The notes under the pieces are model-generated. The model was not told the origin of the DNA and did no database searches. It saw nothing but the letters and a program-made list of their open reading frames with translations. Both the position numbers and the translations under genes were made by a program. This document shows positions 18,527 to 28,417 of a stretch of DNA of 64,000 bases, piece by piece. The stretch's first letter is position 1; each line of letters opens with the position of its first letter. The stretch is from Anaerobiospirillum succiniciproducens DSM 6400 (GTDB taxonomy: Bacteria; Pseudomonadota; Gammaproteobacteria; Enterobacterales; Succinivibrionaceae), in contig NZ_AXWV01000013.1 of assembly GCF_000482845.1 (NCBI RefSeq), forward strand, positions 29,534 to 93,533, in the 5' to 3' direction.

Positions 18527-19963
18527 TTATGCGTTGTCGACAGAGGTTGGGATTGGAGTGTCAGCAGCGTTAGCTGCAGCAAGTACAGCTTGTGTTGCGG
18601 CCTCGTCTGTGGTGTCCATGGCCTCACGACGCTTCTTGAGCTCTTGCATCTCGGCTCGCTGCTCTTTGGAGTAGTATTCTAAGCGGCGGCCATCACGCAT
18701 GGATACAGGACGTCCTTTACGCATCTCAAGGTAAACTTTGAGCTTGGAATAGTTTTCCTTACGCATGGCGTCTTTGTAAGCCTGCATACGTACGTCAGCT
18801 CGCTCAATACAGGCGTGAAGGGTGTCATTTTCGACTTCACCCATGGTTGAACAACCGTAGCCTACGAAGGTAGGCATCATGCCGAAGTTCTTGTTATGCT
18901 CATCCATAAATTGCTTGAGCTTCTCGCATAGCTCTTCACACTCGCTAGCATCGCAATTTGGCAGAATAGCTAAGAACTCATCGCCTGCAAGACGCATGAT
19001 GTCACTTGGACGGGTAATGATAGTGTTTAAAGCCTCAGCTACGGTCAGAAGTAAAATATCGCCATCGGCATGACCAAGCACGTCGTTGATGATCTTAAGA
19101 CCAGTAACGTCGCCATAAATAACTGAAATTGGATGCTGTGATTCGTCTTGCCAACGAGATAAGTTATGCTGGAAGAATGAGCGATTCTTAAGACCAGTTA
19201 AGGTATCGGTATAGAGCATCTGTTTGATATTCTCAAAGTTATCCTGCACAAGGTTAACATCTGAGAAAGTACCAATCATAGAAGTGGCTCTACCATTAGC
19301 ATCACGATGTACTACTAAACCACGTCCAATAGTCCAAACGTAACTACCTGATTTGTGCTTAAGACGTAAACAGAACTCAAAGCTATCGCCATAAGATGCT
19401 GAGTTGATGATATGGTGCTCAATATCCATGATGTCACGATCATCTGGATGCACGATATCATTCCACTCTACCCAGTTTTGAGGGAACTCGCTCTCTTTGT
19501 AGCCTAGTAAGCGGCAGTATGATGATGAGAAACGCAGAATGCCAGTTTTACCATCCCAGCTAAAGAAGTCATCCCCAGCGATCTCTCGGGCAATGAAGTC
19601 AGAAAATGAGCTACGGGCACAAGCGATATAGCCAGTGGCACGGCACACCTTGCCATCATGGAATCGTGAGAGCACAGAGCCGTTGATTACATACTTTTTG
19701 TGGGCATTAGCGCCTCGAGTAATCATTACATCTTCAAAGACAATACCGCCTGTGTCAGTGCTTTCTATGACACGGAAGTAGCGCTCAATGTTCTCCACAG
19801 TTAAGCAAGAAAGTACGCGGTTTTCAGGCACCCACTGATTCACTTCAGTAATGCTAAAGATCTCAGCACAGTTGCGGTCTAACATGAAACGTCGCTCTTG
19901 GCCATCATAGATCCAAAAGCCAATAGCCTCACCGCCATTATGTAAGTTCGACATATCGCTCAT
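18527..19963 (-). CDS. PAS-GGDEF diguanylate cyclase
   Basis: Predicted cytoplasmic diguanylate cyclase making c-di-GMP. A PAS fold lies at residues ~130-235 (CRLLGYKESEFP ... IVHPDDRD ... GSYVWTIGRGLVV) and a GGDEF domain at ~255-405. The latter has DTLTGLKNRSFF, GDVTGLKIINDVLGHADGD and the active-site variant RLAGDEF at ~323-329. The N-terminal ~125 residues may be a second, degenerate sensor domain. No membrane segment and no EAL domain are seen. I see no RxxD inhibitory site in the usual register. I chose the ATG at 19963, with GAGG 8 nt upstream, over the frame start at 20044. The C-terminal ~70 residues (RRLEYY... plus an Ala-rich tail) are shared in part with the paralogue at 20521. 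It is convergent with the flagellin genes, consistent with a role in motility control. Confidence 0.88.
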   Translation of the reverse strand: MSDMSNLHNGGEAIGFWIYDGQERRFMLDRNCAEIFSITEVNQWVPENRVLSCLTVENIERYFRVIESTDTGGIVFEDVMITRGANAHKKYVINGSVLSRFHDGKVCRATGYIACARSSFSDFIAREIAGDDFFSWDGKTGILRFSSSYCRLLGYKESEFPQNWVEWNDIVHPDDRDIMDIEHHIINSASYGDSFEFCLRLKHKSGSYVWTIGRGLVVHRDANGRATSMIGTFSDVNLVQDNFENIKQMLYTDTLTGLKNRSFFQHNLSRWQDESQHPISVIYGDVTGLKIINDVLGHADGDILLLTVAEALNTIITRPSDIMRLAGDEFLAILPNCDASECEELCEKLKQFMDEHNKNFGMMPTFVGYGCSTMGEVENDTLHACIERADVRMQAYKDAMRKENYSKLKVYLEMRKGRPVSMRDGRRLEYYSKEQRAEMQELKKRREAMDTTDEAATQAVLAAANAADTPIPTSVDNA

Positions 19964-20052
19964 AATAGTGCCCTCAACCTTATTTGTAACTAAACACAAA
20001 ACTGTCGTTACAAAAGTATCTGTGCTCTGCCTCAGGCTTGCCATTTTCAGTC

Positions 20053-20184
20053 ACTAGTAGTTTTATCTAGTGCTGCGCTAGCTGTTGGCTAGCGTTGCGC
20101 TAGTTTTATCTAGTGCTTACGCTAGTGTTTTTTGCTGGTGCTGCGCTAGCTTTTTGGCTAGTGCGGCGCTAGGCTTGGCTAGCG
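20053..20184. repeat. CTAG-rich imperfect tandem repeat
   Basis: About five degenerate units of 20-24 bp, each with a CTAG near both ends (patterns such as GCGCTAG...GGCTAG). I count 11 CTAG tetramers in about 130 bp, and paired units can form small hairpins. All reading frames contain stops, so it is non-coding. It lies upstream of the PAS-GGDEF gene at 18527-19963. The rest of the gap (19964-20520) shows nothing else. Confidence 0.75.
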
Positions 20185-20520
20185 TAAATGGCTTTATGTG
20201 TGCACTGAGGTATAGTGCTAGCTGCAGCTAACTATGCTAAACATCGTTGCTATAGCTTTAATGCTCGACAGTTTGCCCCGTAGGATACTGTCTATGTGTG
20301 TTGCTAAATATAGACTCACTCTACGCTGTAGTAGAACAACGTAGTCCTTGCTTAAGCGAGGATAATTAACGAAAGAGTTAGCTGCACGCTCTCGTTAAGC
20401 TGCATTAATGGCATTAAGTATGTAGAGCTTTTGGGGTATACCCAGTGACTCTTCATTCCTCTAAATGCACACTTGTTTGCATGTGTGAAGTTCAGCTTTC
20501 GGTGCAGTTACTGCACTGAA

Positions 20521-23500
20521 TTATTTAATTTTGTCTTTGTAAGCCTCTACTAGCTTACTGGCGTTATCAGAAAGTTCTTGTTGCTCATTAAACTCCGATA
20601 AAGCACGGCGATACTCAGCTACATCATCGGTTTCTTCAACATTTTGCTCTAGAGTAGTCAGACTATCTTTTTGTGTGTCGTTATCTTCGGCACGATTTGG
20701 ATTTGCAAAGGATCGTCTTGAGAAAATTGCACCTTGAGCAGAGCGTGCACTAGCCTTAAGGGCGGAGTTGAGCTCGCGTATGGTGTCTTGCGATGACTGC
20801 ACTGCAACTTCGTGAGCATCAGAAATACCAATGGTTAAGCTAAACTCTTCCTTTTGATCATCTGTAGCACTGGACTCTTCGTTTTTGCCAAATAAGTCAT
20901 CTGCTAAAGAATGTCTCTTTGTATCATCTTTTAATACGGTCCCTTGCGACGTACAACTGGGCAGCTCCTTATGCAGATCATCAATTCTTGCACCGTTTGG
21001 AGTTTCAATAGTTGATGAATCGTCTCTATCATCTAAGTATTCAAGACGACGGTTGTCAGTAAGATCAATTGGATGACCTAAAGCATTTTCGATGTATACA
21101 CGCAGATTAGCGTAAATACGTTCACGATGAATGGTCTTATACTCTTGCAATCTTGCATCAGCTCTAGCCTCGCAACGCATGAAGGTATCGCCATCATCAA
21201 TCTCGCCTAAAGTAGCCACACCAAAGCCAAAGTAGATTGGCAGTGGGAACTCTAAGTTACGATTACGCTCATCAAGATTACATGCAAACTTGTTCATACA
21301 CAGCTTGCACTCAATGTCAGAGCAGTTAGTGAAAATCAACAAGAACTCATCGCCAGATAGACGAATGACTTCATGATCTAAATGCACGTCATCTCTGAGT
21401 AAAGTTGCAGAAATCTTTACTAAATCGTCACCTTTGGCGTGACCTAAGTAGTCATTAATTACCTTAAGACCAGAGATGTCGACATAGCATAGAGTCAGAG
21501 GCTGACTCTCTTCCATGGTGAAGTATTTATAACGTGTATTCAGGTACAGACGGTTATGTAAACCGGTAAGCGGATCTTGGTAGATAGAACGCTTTAAACG
21601 TTCAAAGTTAGAACGCACCACGTCGATATTAGTGGTAGTTCCAATAATACGAGATGCCTTGCCAGAGCGCTTACGCTCAACTACTAAGCCACGGTCAATT
21701 ACCCACAGATAAAAACCACCTGAGTGCTTAACACGGTAGATGCTCTCGTAGTAATCGCCATTGTTAACAGTATTGATAACCTCGTTTTGCTTTTTGTAGA
21801 CCACCAGATCTTCAGGGTGTACGTACTGCTTTATGTACTCTTGTACTGTAGATGGCAAAGGATCATCCACGCCAAGACCCAAGAGCTCTTGATAGCCGTA
21901 ACCAAAGCTTATAGTGCCTGCATAAGTGTCGATGTCATAAGAGGCGCAATGGTTAACAATGCGGTACAGATACTCCATGAAGTTGCTTTGAATTTGGCAG
22001 AAGTATCCTGAGAGCATGGTAGCAATACCTGTCTCATCTCGTTGTACGACAGACGCAGTAATATAAAGACGCTCGCCCTGATGCTGACCTTGATTAATGC
22101 GCACATGAGCAGTAATGCTATTGCCCTCAATATCATTAAAGAGGGTAGAGAACACCTTCTCACTATCGAGCAAAGTGAGCTGATTGCGCACCACATCAGC
22201 AGGAATCCATTCACCAGTATAGGTTAGCCCCATTAAACGACAGCTACCTTCATCAGCCAAGAACTTATCTGCCACATGGTCAAATAAGAAGAAACAAGGC
22301 ATGTACAGATTGCGTGAATGGAATGGATTTTTGGTATTAACACGATTGTATGAAAGACCACCAAGCGTATCTAAGCTTGCATGAGTCATCTGAGGCACAG
22401 CGTCATGCTCAGCATCAAACTGGGTGCTCTCAAGAGCATTACGCTCTAAACGTGACTGCTTTTCATCCTCAGATTCGCCCTCAGTAATACCGCTCTTACC
22501 AGGCTGAATTGGGCCATCAAAGACATAAACCTCAGCAGGCAGAGAAGATGACTTAGCCGCATCAACACCACCTTGTGCCCAGTATGCAGGATCCTCGTGA
22601 TGAACATCGCTTTCGTTTTTATCTTCTTCAAACTTAGAGCGCTGTACATCTTGCGACTTGTCGCCGCTCACAGATGCATTGTCCGGTGTATTTGGGCAAG
22701 AACCGTTATCACGACCTGGATTTAAGGCTTGAATATTATCAATGCACTCTTTAGCGCGGCCATCATGGTCGCCACCAAAGGCATCGTCATATGCAGATTT
22801 TGGAACGCCAACTTCGCTATTTGGCTTAGTTGTCGGCTCCTTGCCTACTACTACAGAGCAAGTTGGAGACTGACTTTGGTCACAAGAGGCAAAATAAGCA
22901 ATTGGCTCATTACTTTCACCATCATTGCCTTGTGATACTGAGCTTTTCACACTAGCATCAGAAATCCCCATAGAGCCATGAGCACCAAAGGCACTTGAGC
23001 TAGTATCAATGGCATCTAAGAGCTTGGAGTTTAAGCCAGACTTTAATACTGCAGCGGCTAACTCTTTAGCGCTGCTTAAGATATCAGCATTACGACGTTC
23101 ATCATTGGCCTGATCCTCACCATCTTGCTCCGAGCGTTCTACTTGCTCGTGTCTTAAGATGGCTAATTTTCTTGCTTTGGCAATGATCTCGTTATACTCA
23201 TCGTCGGTATGATAGGCAAAAGAATCAAAAGCTTTGAGATCGCTTTGAAGTTGTTCAATACGATCGGCGTCGTTACTTGCCTGCTCGTGAGGATGCAGAC
23301 GTGACAGGCCGGCAACATTGCGACGCACATTAAAAACCTGTACTGGCTGAGCCATGTGAGCTGCATGCGCTGCACTACCTAAAGCAGCATCATGAGCTTT
23401 TTGCTCAGAGGTCTTGGCACTACCTAAAGCAGCATCATGAGCTTCTTGCTCAGAGGTCTTGGCTCTATCTGTAGCTTGAACAGGCTCACTTGTCTTGCTC

Positions 23501-23865
23501 TTCCATGCAGTAGCGTACTGCAAGGCAGCTTGAGCCGCAGGTCTTACTCCTACAGGTGGACGCTGAGATTGAGGCATAGCAGACCCCCTGACACCGACTG
23601 GTGGCATATGGTTGTGAGTAGCACTATGGTTTTGTGAACTTGTTGCTGCACTATCTACTTGATTCGATAACGAAGCGTCGTTGACGTGTTGATGATTTTC
23701 TTTAGATGAATTATCTAAAGAACTTAAAGATTGGCTTGTCTCTTGTGGCTGTGCACCTGCTGCATGTGAGGCTGTGGTTTGTTTAGATGCAACAAGCCCA
23801 CTACCAGATGCTAATGCGCTCTGGCACGACTGTTCTTGAGTGTTCAAGTCGTTATGAGCAGTCAT
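20521..23865 (-). CDS. Large PAS-GGDEF diguanylate cyclase with disordered N-terminus
   Basis: A paralogue of the neighbouring GGDEF protein but more than twice as long (1114 aa). The first ~490 residues are low-complexity and polar (Ser, Gln, Ala, Asp), with a 15-residue tandem duplication encoded at 23372-23461. A degenerate sensor region (~500-630, with VNTKNPFHSRNLYMPCFFLFDHV) is followed by a PAS domain (~640-750) and a GGDEF domain (~765-915) with DPLTGLHNRLYL, YVDISGLKVINDYLGHAKGDD and the variant RLSGDEF at ~835-841. The last ~200 residues are again acidic and low in complexity. No membrane helix, EAL or HD-GYP domain. SGDEF variants can be active in this family, so cyclase activity is likely but unproven. 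ATG at 23865 follows GGTGA. Confidence 0.85.
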   Translation of the reverse strand: MTAHNDLNTQEQSCQSALASGSGLVASKQTTASHAAGAQPQETSQSLSSLDNSSKENHQHVNDASLSNQVDSAATSSQNHSATHNHMPPVGVRGSAMPQSQRPPVGVRPAAQAALQYATAWKSKTSEPVQATDRAKTSEQEAHDAALGSAKTSEQKAHDAALGSAAHAAHMAQPVQVFNVRRNVAGLSRLHPHEQASNDADRIEQLQSDLKAFDSFAYHTDDEYNEIIAKARKLAILRHEQVERSEQDGEDQANDERRNADILSSAKELAAAVLKSGLNSKLLDAIDTSSSAFGAHGSMGISDASVKSSVSQGNDGESNEPIAYFASCDQSQSPTCSVVVGKEPTTKPNSEVGVPKSAYDDAFGGDHDGRAKECIDNIQALNPGRDNGSCPNTPDNASVSGDKSQDVQRSKFEEDKNESDVHHEDPAYWAQGGVDAAKSSSLPAEVYVFDGPIQPGKSGITEGESEDEKQSRLERNALESTQFDAEHDAVPQMTHASLDTLGGLSYNRVNTKNPFHSRNLYMPCFFLFDHVADKFLADEGSCRLMGLTYTGEWIPADVVRNQLTLLDSEKVFSTLFNDIEGNSITAHVRINQGQHQGERLYITASVVQRDETGIATMLSGYFCQIQSNFMEYLYRIVNHCASYDIDTYAGTISFGYGYQELLGLGVDDPLPSTVQEYIKQYVHPEDLVVYKKQNEVINTVNNGDYYESIYRVKHSGGFYLWVIDRGLVVERKRSGKASRIIGTTTNIDVVRSNFERLKRSIYQDPLTGLHNRLYLNTRYKYFTMEESQPLTLCYVDISGLKVINDYLGHAKGDDLVKISATLLRDDVHLDHEVIRLSGDEFLLIFTNCSDIECKLCMNKFACNLDERNRNLEFPLPIYFGFGVATLGEIDDGDTFMRCEARADARLQEYKTIHRERIYANLRVYIENALGHPIDLTDNRRLEYLDDRDDSSTIETPNGARIDDLHKELPSCTSQGTVLKDDTKRHSLADDLFGKNEESSATDDQKEEFSLTIGISDAHEVAVQSSQDTIRELNSALKASARSAQGAIFSRRSFANPNRAEDNDTQKDSLTTLEQNVEETDDVAEYRRALSEFNEQQELSDNASKLVEAYKDKIK
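23372..23461. repeat. 45-bp tandem duplication inside the large GGDEF gene
   Basis: Two nearly perfect copies (23372-23416 and 23417-23461) encode the 15-residue unit ALGSAKTSEQxAHDA. They lie in the disordered N-terminal region and keep the reading frame. Confidence 0.85.
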
Positions 23866-24609
23866 GTCAAATCACCAAATCTGAGCAATCCTTATGTACG
23901 TTAATCCCTTGTTTGTGAGGATAGAAACGAGGAGAGCAGCACAAACAAAAGATGCCACTTTTGAGCATCTCAAACATCATTACACGCCTGAATGCATACA
24001 TTCTTGCTGTGACCTAAAAGCCTTCTACGCAAGTAGCAAAACATCATGAGCACATTCACACTATGCTCATTGCGGCAATGCTTACTAATAAGCTTTACGC
24101 GTCTTTTGTATAAACGCTAGATACCACACCGATATCTTTACAATCTAAATTATAACAAGTGTTAGAAACACAAAACGGTAGCAACCTCATATTTTCAAAC
24201 TGAAATTACACATTTTGTCAAAAAAGCTCAGGCCATAATTAACACTTTTGGTAGATGTAGCTCTCCTGTCGTATTAGCATCACCTTCTAAGCCTTCGCTT
24301 TTAGACATCCTTATGCTAGTTGTAGGGCATTTTTATCTTACGTACACAACGCATCAAAAATATTGAATATTTAACACCCACAGTACGCTTAACGTATTGC
24401 AAATTTGCTTGAGCTTTTACGATCTTTTAACTCAACTTTTGCTAGCGCAAAATGCTTCATTAGTCTGCTTGAGTACTTAATTTTTTTTGCTATCCTTTTT
24501 TGCTACTGTGCTTTTATTGCACACTTGCCGCACCAATATGGCATTGGGGCTTATAATACGCACGATTTGAACTGCACGAGATTAGAGGTGTTTAAGGCGG
24601 AGACTTACT
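23866..24609. other. Divergent intergenic region between the GGDEF gene and umuC
   Basis: No gene is supported. A TATAAT at 24552-24557 is a plausible -10 for umuC, with transcription starting about 45 nt before its ATG, but no good -35 is seen. I found no LexA-type operator (CTG-N10-CAG with an AT-rich centre). Confidence 0.4.
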
Positions 24610-25983
24610 ATGTGTAAGTTACTTGTCATCGCTTCAATCAGGCACTTGCATTCATTATGGGACGGAACCATGGATTATTTAGATCCAACAACTCATCGCT
24701 TTGAGCAGGTATACCTGCTAGTAGACTGCAATAACTTCTTTTGCAGTTGCGAGAGATTGTTTCGTCCAGATCTTGATGGCAGACCGCTATTAGTTCTCTC
24801 TAACAATGACGGCTGCGTGATTGCGCGATCTTATGAGTCAAAAGCCTTGGGCATTCCTATGGGTATTGCCGTGTTTAAGATCCGTCGACTCATCGAGCGC
24901 CACAAGATCGTCTGCTTCTCCTCAAACTTTTCCTTGTATTTGGACATCTCTAAACGGGTAATGAGTGTCTTAGAGCATTTGTGCGATCACACTGAGGTGT
25001 ACTCAGTGGATGAGGCTTTTTTATGCTTTCACAATATCACCGAAAAGGAAGCCATTGAGCAGGCGGTAAAAGTACGTAATGCTGTCTCATCCATGGTCGG
25101 CATTCAAGTGGGTGTTGGTATTGCGCGTACCAAAACTTTAGCCAAACTTGCCAACCACCATGCCAAAAGTAATCGTAACGAAACCTATGGTGTTTACTCG
25201 GTGCTGCAAGACTTTGATCGTATGGAGCTTTTACGTAACAACACCATTGATGAGATCTGGGGTGTTGGTCATCGGCTCAATGACAAATTGCAAGCTGAAG
25301 GAATTAAGACTGCATGGCAATTGTCCATGCAAAACCCTGCGGATATCAAAAAGCGCTATAACATTGTGCTGATGCGTACAGTCAACGAGCTCAACAACAT
25401 TGCTTGCGTACCTGATGAGGCCAATACCAATGACAGTCTGCAGATCATGTGGTCGCGATCTTTTACTAACCGCTTAACTACACTTGAAGAGCTTGAGCAG
25501 GCCTTAACCAATTTTGTGGCTGCAGCAAGTCATAAGCTTCGTGCCCAAAACAAATACGCCCGTCGTATCACTGTATTTATACGCACCTCTTACTTTGGCA
25601 ATGATCCTAAGTATGGAGCTGATCGCAGTGCTGAGCTTAAGATCCCCACCTCTGACACTCGTGACATTAACTCAGTTGCACAGTATTTGTTAAAGCTTAT
25701 TTTTGTACCAGGCTACAAATACAACAAGGCTGGCGTGCTCTTATCTGATCTACGCACTAATCGCAATTTCCAAACCGATCTACTCTCTGAGACTCCTGAT
25801 ATGGACGAAAGACAGAGATCAGATAATCTGATGGAAGCAATTGACCGCATCAATCATGGCGGCCACTCGCGTAACATTTTCTTTGCCTCACAAGGCATTG
25901 AGAAAGACAAAACTTTCTCGAATAAAAACGCCCTCTCCCCTTGCTATACCACCGATTGGGACGATGTTCCGGTAATTGAGTAG
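24610..25983 (+). CDS. umuC: Y-family DNA polymerase, UmuC-like
   Basis: Catalytic subunit of a translesion DNA polymerase V-type enzyme, used in damage-induced mutagenesis. Palm motifs are intact: LLVDCNNFFCSCERLFRPDL with the first catalytic Asp, LSNNDGCVIARSYESKALG, and YSVDEAFL carrying the Asp-Glu pair. Next come the thumb GVGIARTKTLAKLANHHAK, the helix-hairpin-helix region WGVGHRLNDKL and the C-terminal little finger. Length 457 is slightly above E. coli UmuC (422). ATG at 24610 has GGAG 7 nt upstream; an ATG at 24670 would remove 20 unconserved residues and is possible. No umuD lies next to it, and no SOS box is evident. UmuD or another LexA-like partner must be elsewhere or absent. 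Confidence 0.92.
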   Translation: MCKLLVIASIRHLHSLWDGTMDYLDPTTHRFEQVYLLVDCNNFFCSCERLFRPDLDGRPLLVLSNNDGCVIARSYESKALGIPMGIAVFKIRRLIERHKIVCFSSNFSLYLDISKRVMSVLEHLCDHTEVYSVDEAFLCFHNITEKEAIEQAVKVRNAVSSMVGIQVGVGIARTKTLAKLANHHAKSNRNETYGVYSVLQDFDRMELLRNNTIDEIWGVGHRLNDKLQAEGIKTAWQLSMQNPADIKKRYNIVLMRTVNELNNIACVPDEANTNDSLQIMWSRSFTNRLTTLEELEQALTNFVAAASHKLRAQNKYARRITVFIRTSYFGNDPKYGADRSAELKIPTSDTRDINSVAQYLLKLIFVPGYKYNKAGVLLSDLRTNRNFQTDLLSETPDMDERQRSDNLMEAIDRINHGGHSRNIFFASQGIEKDKTFSNKNALSPCYTTDWDDVPVIE

Positions 25984-26384
25984 CACATACAATCATCAAC
26001 TGCTCATAAGAGCACTGCTAACGCTTATTGGTCTTAAGTTAAATGCACAAAGATGGATGGTGCTAAGCTAAGGCTATTTTTTGAGGCGTAGACTTGCAAC
26101 TTTAGTGATAAGCGCATAGCTGCTTTGCTTGTAACTGTTAGTCATAACTTACTGACCAAGTAATGTGCGCTAGCTAAAAAGACTGAGAACATTATGTGTT
26201 ACAGGCCGCTTTTTTGCGGCATAATAAAAAACTGACTGCTCAAAAAGTGCATACTTGCGGGCATTATTTTGCACTTGCACACTATGCAAGACTCATCATG
26301 CTAGATGGCCGATAAGATTGACTCATGATCTTTTTATACTTTGGCCCATCACAAGCTTTATTAAGAATATAACTTGGAACTAAT
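25984..26384. other. Intergenic region between umuC and yciB
   Basis: Contains a compact hairpin GCCGC-TTTTTT-GCGGC (26205-26220) with the U-rich part in the loop, so it is not a normal terminator. I see no gene and no clear promoter for yciB. Confidence 0.45.
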
Positions 26385-27053
26385 ATGCTAGCTAAGATCC
26401 TGGATTTCATTCCTGCTCTGGCCTTCTTCATAACTTACCGCGTAACTGGCGATCTCATTTTGGCCACTGGCGTAATCATCGCTGGCTGTACTATGTCATT
26501 TGTACTGCAGTATATTCTGTGGAAGAGAAAGTCCCGCATCGGTATATTCATGCTAGCTGCCGTACTGATTTTTGGACTTCCAACTATCTTCTTGCAAGAT
26601 CCAGCCTACATTAAGCTTAAAGTAACCGTAGTTAACTGGGTATTAGCCTGCACTCTATTTGTCTTCCAATATGTGCTGCACAAAAATCCACTGTCATACC
26701 TTTTTGGCCAGGAGATGCCAATTCCTGAGCATATCTTCTCTAAACTGGCCACAGCATTCATGTTCTATTTTATGTTCATGGGTGCATTAAACCTCACTAT
26801 CGCATTCTTCTTACCAACTCTCTTTGGTATTGAGGAAAAGGTTGCAGAGTCATATTGGGTTAGCTACAAGACCTTTGGTAGCATCTTAATCAACTGCACC
26901 TTCACCGGCATTCTGTTCTTTGTCATGATGCGTCGTTATCCTGAAATGCTCGATTCATTCAAGGAGACCGCAAAGGCCAAGATGTCTTCTGGCCGCACTG
27001 AACAAAAGAATGACGCTACCGATTCTGAGTTTGAGTCTGAGCGTAATAGCTAA
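26385..27053 (+). CDS. yciB: Inner-membrane septation protein YciB
   Basis: YciB (IspZ) is an inner-membrane protein linked to cell division and envelope integrity. The family pattern is clear: an N-terminal LDFIPALAFFITYR, then IILWK-like YILWKRK, and a C-terminal segment with FFLPTLFGIEEKVAESYWVSYKTFGS. Five hydrophobic segments are visible. Residues ~195-222 form a polar tail (Lys, Ser and Glu) not found in E. coli YciB (179 aa), in line with the tails on other proteins here. The ATG follows a weak GGA. Its membrane neighbours in E. coli (yciA, yciC) are not present, so it appears as a single gene between umuC and galU. Confidence 0.9.
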   Translation: MLAKILDFIPALAFFITYRVTGDLILATGVIIAGCTMSFVLQYILWKRKSRIGIFMLAAVLIFGLPTIFLQDPAYIKLKVTVVNWVLACTLFVFQYVLHKNPLSYLFGQEMPIPEHIFSKLATAFMFYFMFMGALNLTIAFFLPTLFGIEEKVAESYWVSYKTFGSILINCTFTGILFFVMMRRYPEMLDSFKETAKAKMSSGRTEQKNDATDSEFESERNS

Positions 27054-27095
27054 AGTATTGGCTCACTCTCATTTGTCACTCATCCATCCTTCCTT

Positions 27096-27123
27096 AAGCC
27101 GAGCAGCTATGCTGCTCGCGCTT
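27096..27123 (+). terminator. Stable hairpin after yciB, possible terminator
   Basis: CGAGCAGC-TAT-GCTGCTCG is a perfect 8-bp stem, extendable by AAGC/GCTT with a small bulge. No T-run follows, so it may be a Rho-dependent end or an RNA-stabilising hairpin. Confidence 0.45.
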
Positions 27124-27462
27124 ATCTTACAAGCCTCAAGCTCTGTTAACTGCTCCTAATCCTACCTCTTCCTCGCTCAAAGCTCTTGCTCTTACATTCG
27201 CTATTTAGCCTCGCGCTTACATTGCATATTGATCTGCGAACCACTTTTTCACATCAATCATCATAGATTACATATCGCTGTGGTTGCTTTCTATAACTCT
27301 TCTTCAAGTTCGCTGTGACTTAACAAACCATGTCTTTATAGGCCATAGCATAATCTTGTTTTATGCGCTGGGTTTCTGAGCGTGCGATGGTTGGATTTTA
27401 GATAGATATGAACAGGCTTTGTCGCTTTATATTACACAGAATGTCTCTTAGTCGTTTTAGTA

Positions 27463-27471
27463 TGGCATAAT
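27463..27471 (+). promoter_or_regulatory. Extended -10 promoter element for galU
   Basis: TGGCATAAT fits an extended -10 (TGn plus CATAAT). Transcription would start near 27479, about 24 nt before the galU ATG. The -35 is poor, as often with extended -10 promoters. The identical TGGCATAAT occurs before yhdT-panF (47286-47294). Confidence 0.5.
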
Positions 27472-27502
27472 GAATAAATCATAATTTTACAAGGATGCTC
27501 CT

Positions 27503-28417
27503 ATGCCAGACATGAACTACGGCAACATCAAGTATGCCATCATCCCCGTCGCTGGATTAGGTACTCGCCTGCTTCCTGCTACTAAGGCTATTCCAAAGGA
27601 AATGCTGCCATTAGTAGATCGCCCATTGATTCAATTTGTGGTCAATGAGGCTGTAGCTGCCGGTATCAAGAACATTGTTCTGGTTACACACTCCTCTAAG
27701 AATGCTATTGAAAACCACTTCGATACCTCATTTGAGCTTGAGGCCACCTTAGAAAAGCGTGTTAAGCGTCAGCTCTTATCTGAAGTGCAGAACATCATTC
27801 CAAAAGATGTCACCATCATGCACGTGCGCCAAGGTGAGGCAAAAGGCTTAGCCCATGCCATCATGTGCGCTCATCCAATTGTGGGCAAAAACCCATTTGC
27901 TGTGCTGCTACCTGATGTGATCTTAGATAGCCACTTAAGTGACTTAAGCTCTGAAAACTTAGCAGCTATGGTTAAGCGCTTTGAAGAGAGCGGTATTGCA
28001 CAAATCATGGTGGAGAAAGTGCCACACGAGGAAGTATCTTCCTACGGTATTATTGATATCGGCGGTGCTGAGCTCAACCCAGGTCAAGACGTGCCGATTA
28101 AGAGCATGGTTGAAAAGCCTGCCATTGATGAGGCTCCATCTGATTATGCCTCTGTTGGCCGTTATGTGCTGCCAGCTGAGATCTGGCCTTTATTTAGACG
28201 TACTCCATTAGGCGCTGGTGGTGAATTCCAGCTTACCGACACTATCGATCTGTTAATGAATATTGAGACAGTCAATGCCTATGCTGCAGTTGGCAGAAGC
28301 CATGATTGCGGTAATAAGACTGGCTATGTTGAAACTTTCATTGAAGTAGCTTTGCGCCATCCAGATATTGGTCCAGCTATTAAGAGCTACATTAAGAAAA
28401 TTGCAGCAAATCTCTAA
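27503..28417 (+). CDS. galU: UTP-glucose-1-phosphate uridylyltransferase
   Basis: Cytoplasmic enzyme making UDP-glucose from UTP and glucose 1-phosphate, for lipopolysaccharide core, capsule and glycogen-related pathways. The nucleotide-binding signature [19 protein letters not shown] is at residues ~18-36, followed by the dimer and active-site blocks [32 protein letters not shown] and the catalytic-region Lys in SMVEKP. C-terminal CGNKTGYVE is also typical. Length (304) is that of bacterial GalU. AAGGA precedes the ATG at 27503, and an extended -10 lies 32 bp upstream. No sugar-nucleotide neighbours are seen; the next genes are the two giants. Confidence 0.95.
   Translation: MPDMNYGNIKYAIIPVAGLGTRLLPATKAIPKEMLPLVDRPLIQFVVNEAVAAGIKNIVLVTHSSKNAIENHFDTSFELEATLEKRVKRQLLSEVQNIIPKDVTIMHVRQGEAKGLAHAIMCAHPIVGKNPFAVLLPDVILDSHLSDLSSENLAAMVKRFEESGIAQIMVEKVPHEEVSSYGIIDIGGAELNPGQDVPIKSMVEKPAIDEAPSDYASVGRYVLPAEIWPLFRRTPLGAGGEFQLTDTIDLLMNIETVNAYAAVGRSHDCGNKTGYVETFIEVALRHPDIGPAIKSYIKKIAANL

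Larger units (their letters stand above)
27054..27502. other. Intergenic region between yciB and galU
   Basis: Holds the hairpin at 27096-27123 and the galU promoter element at 27463-27471. The ~330 bp in between show nothing I can interpret. Confidence 0.5.

Noticed and set aside
18976..19010. c-di-GMP inhibitory RxxD site in the first GGDEF protein
   Set aside because: RPSD is present but one residue out of the normal register relative to AGDEF.
24480..24609. LexA/SOS box upstream of umuC
   Set aside because: No CTG-N10-CAG with an AT-rich centre could be found.
24405..24617. Short hydrophobic frame overlapping the umuC start
   Set aside because: TTG start, contains the likely umuC -10, and its hydrophobicity comes from a T-rich tract.
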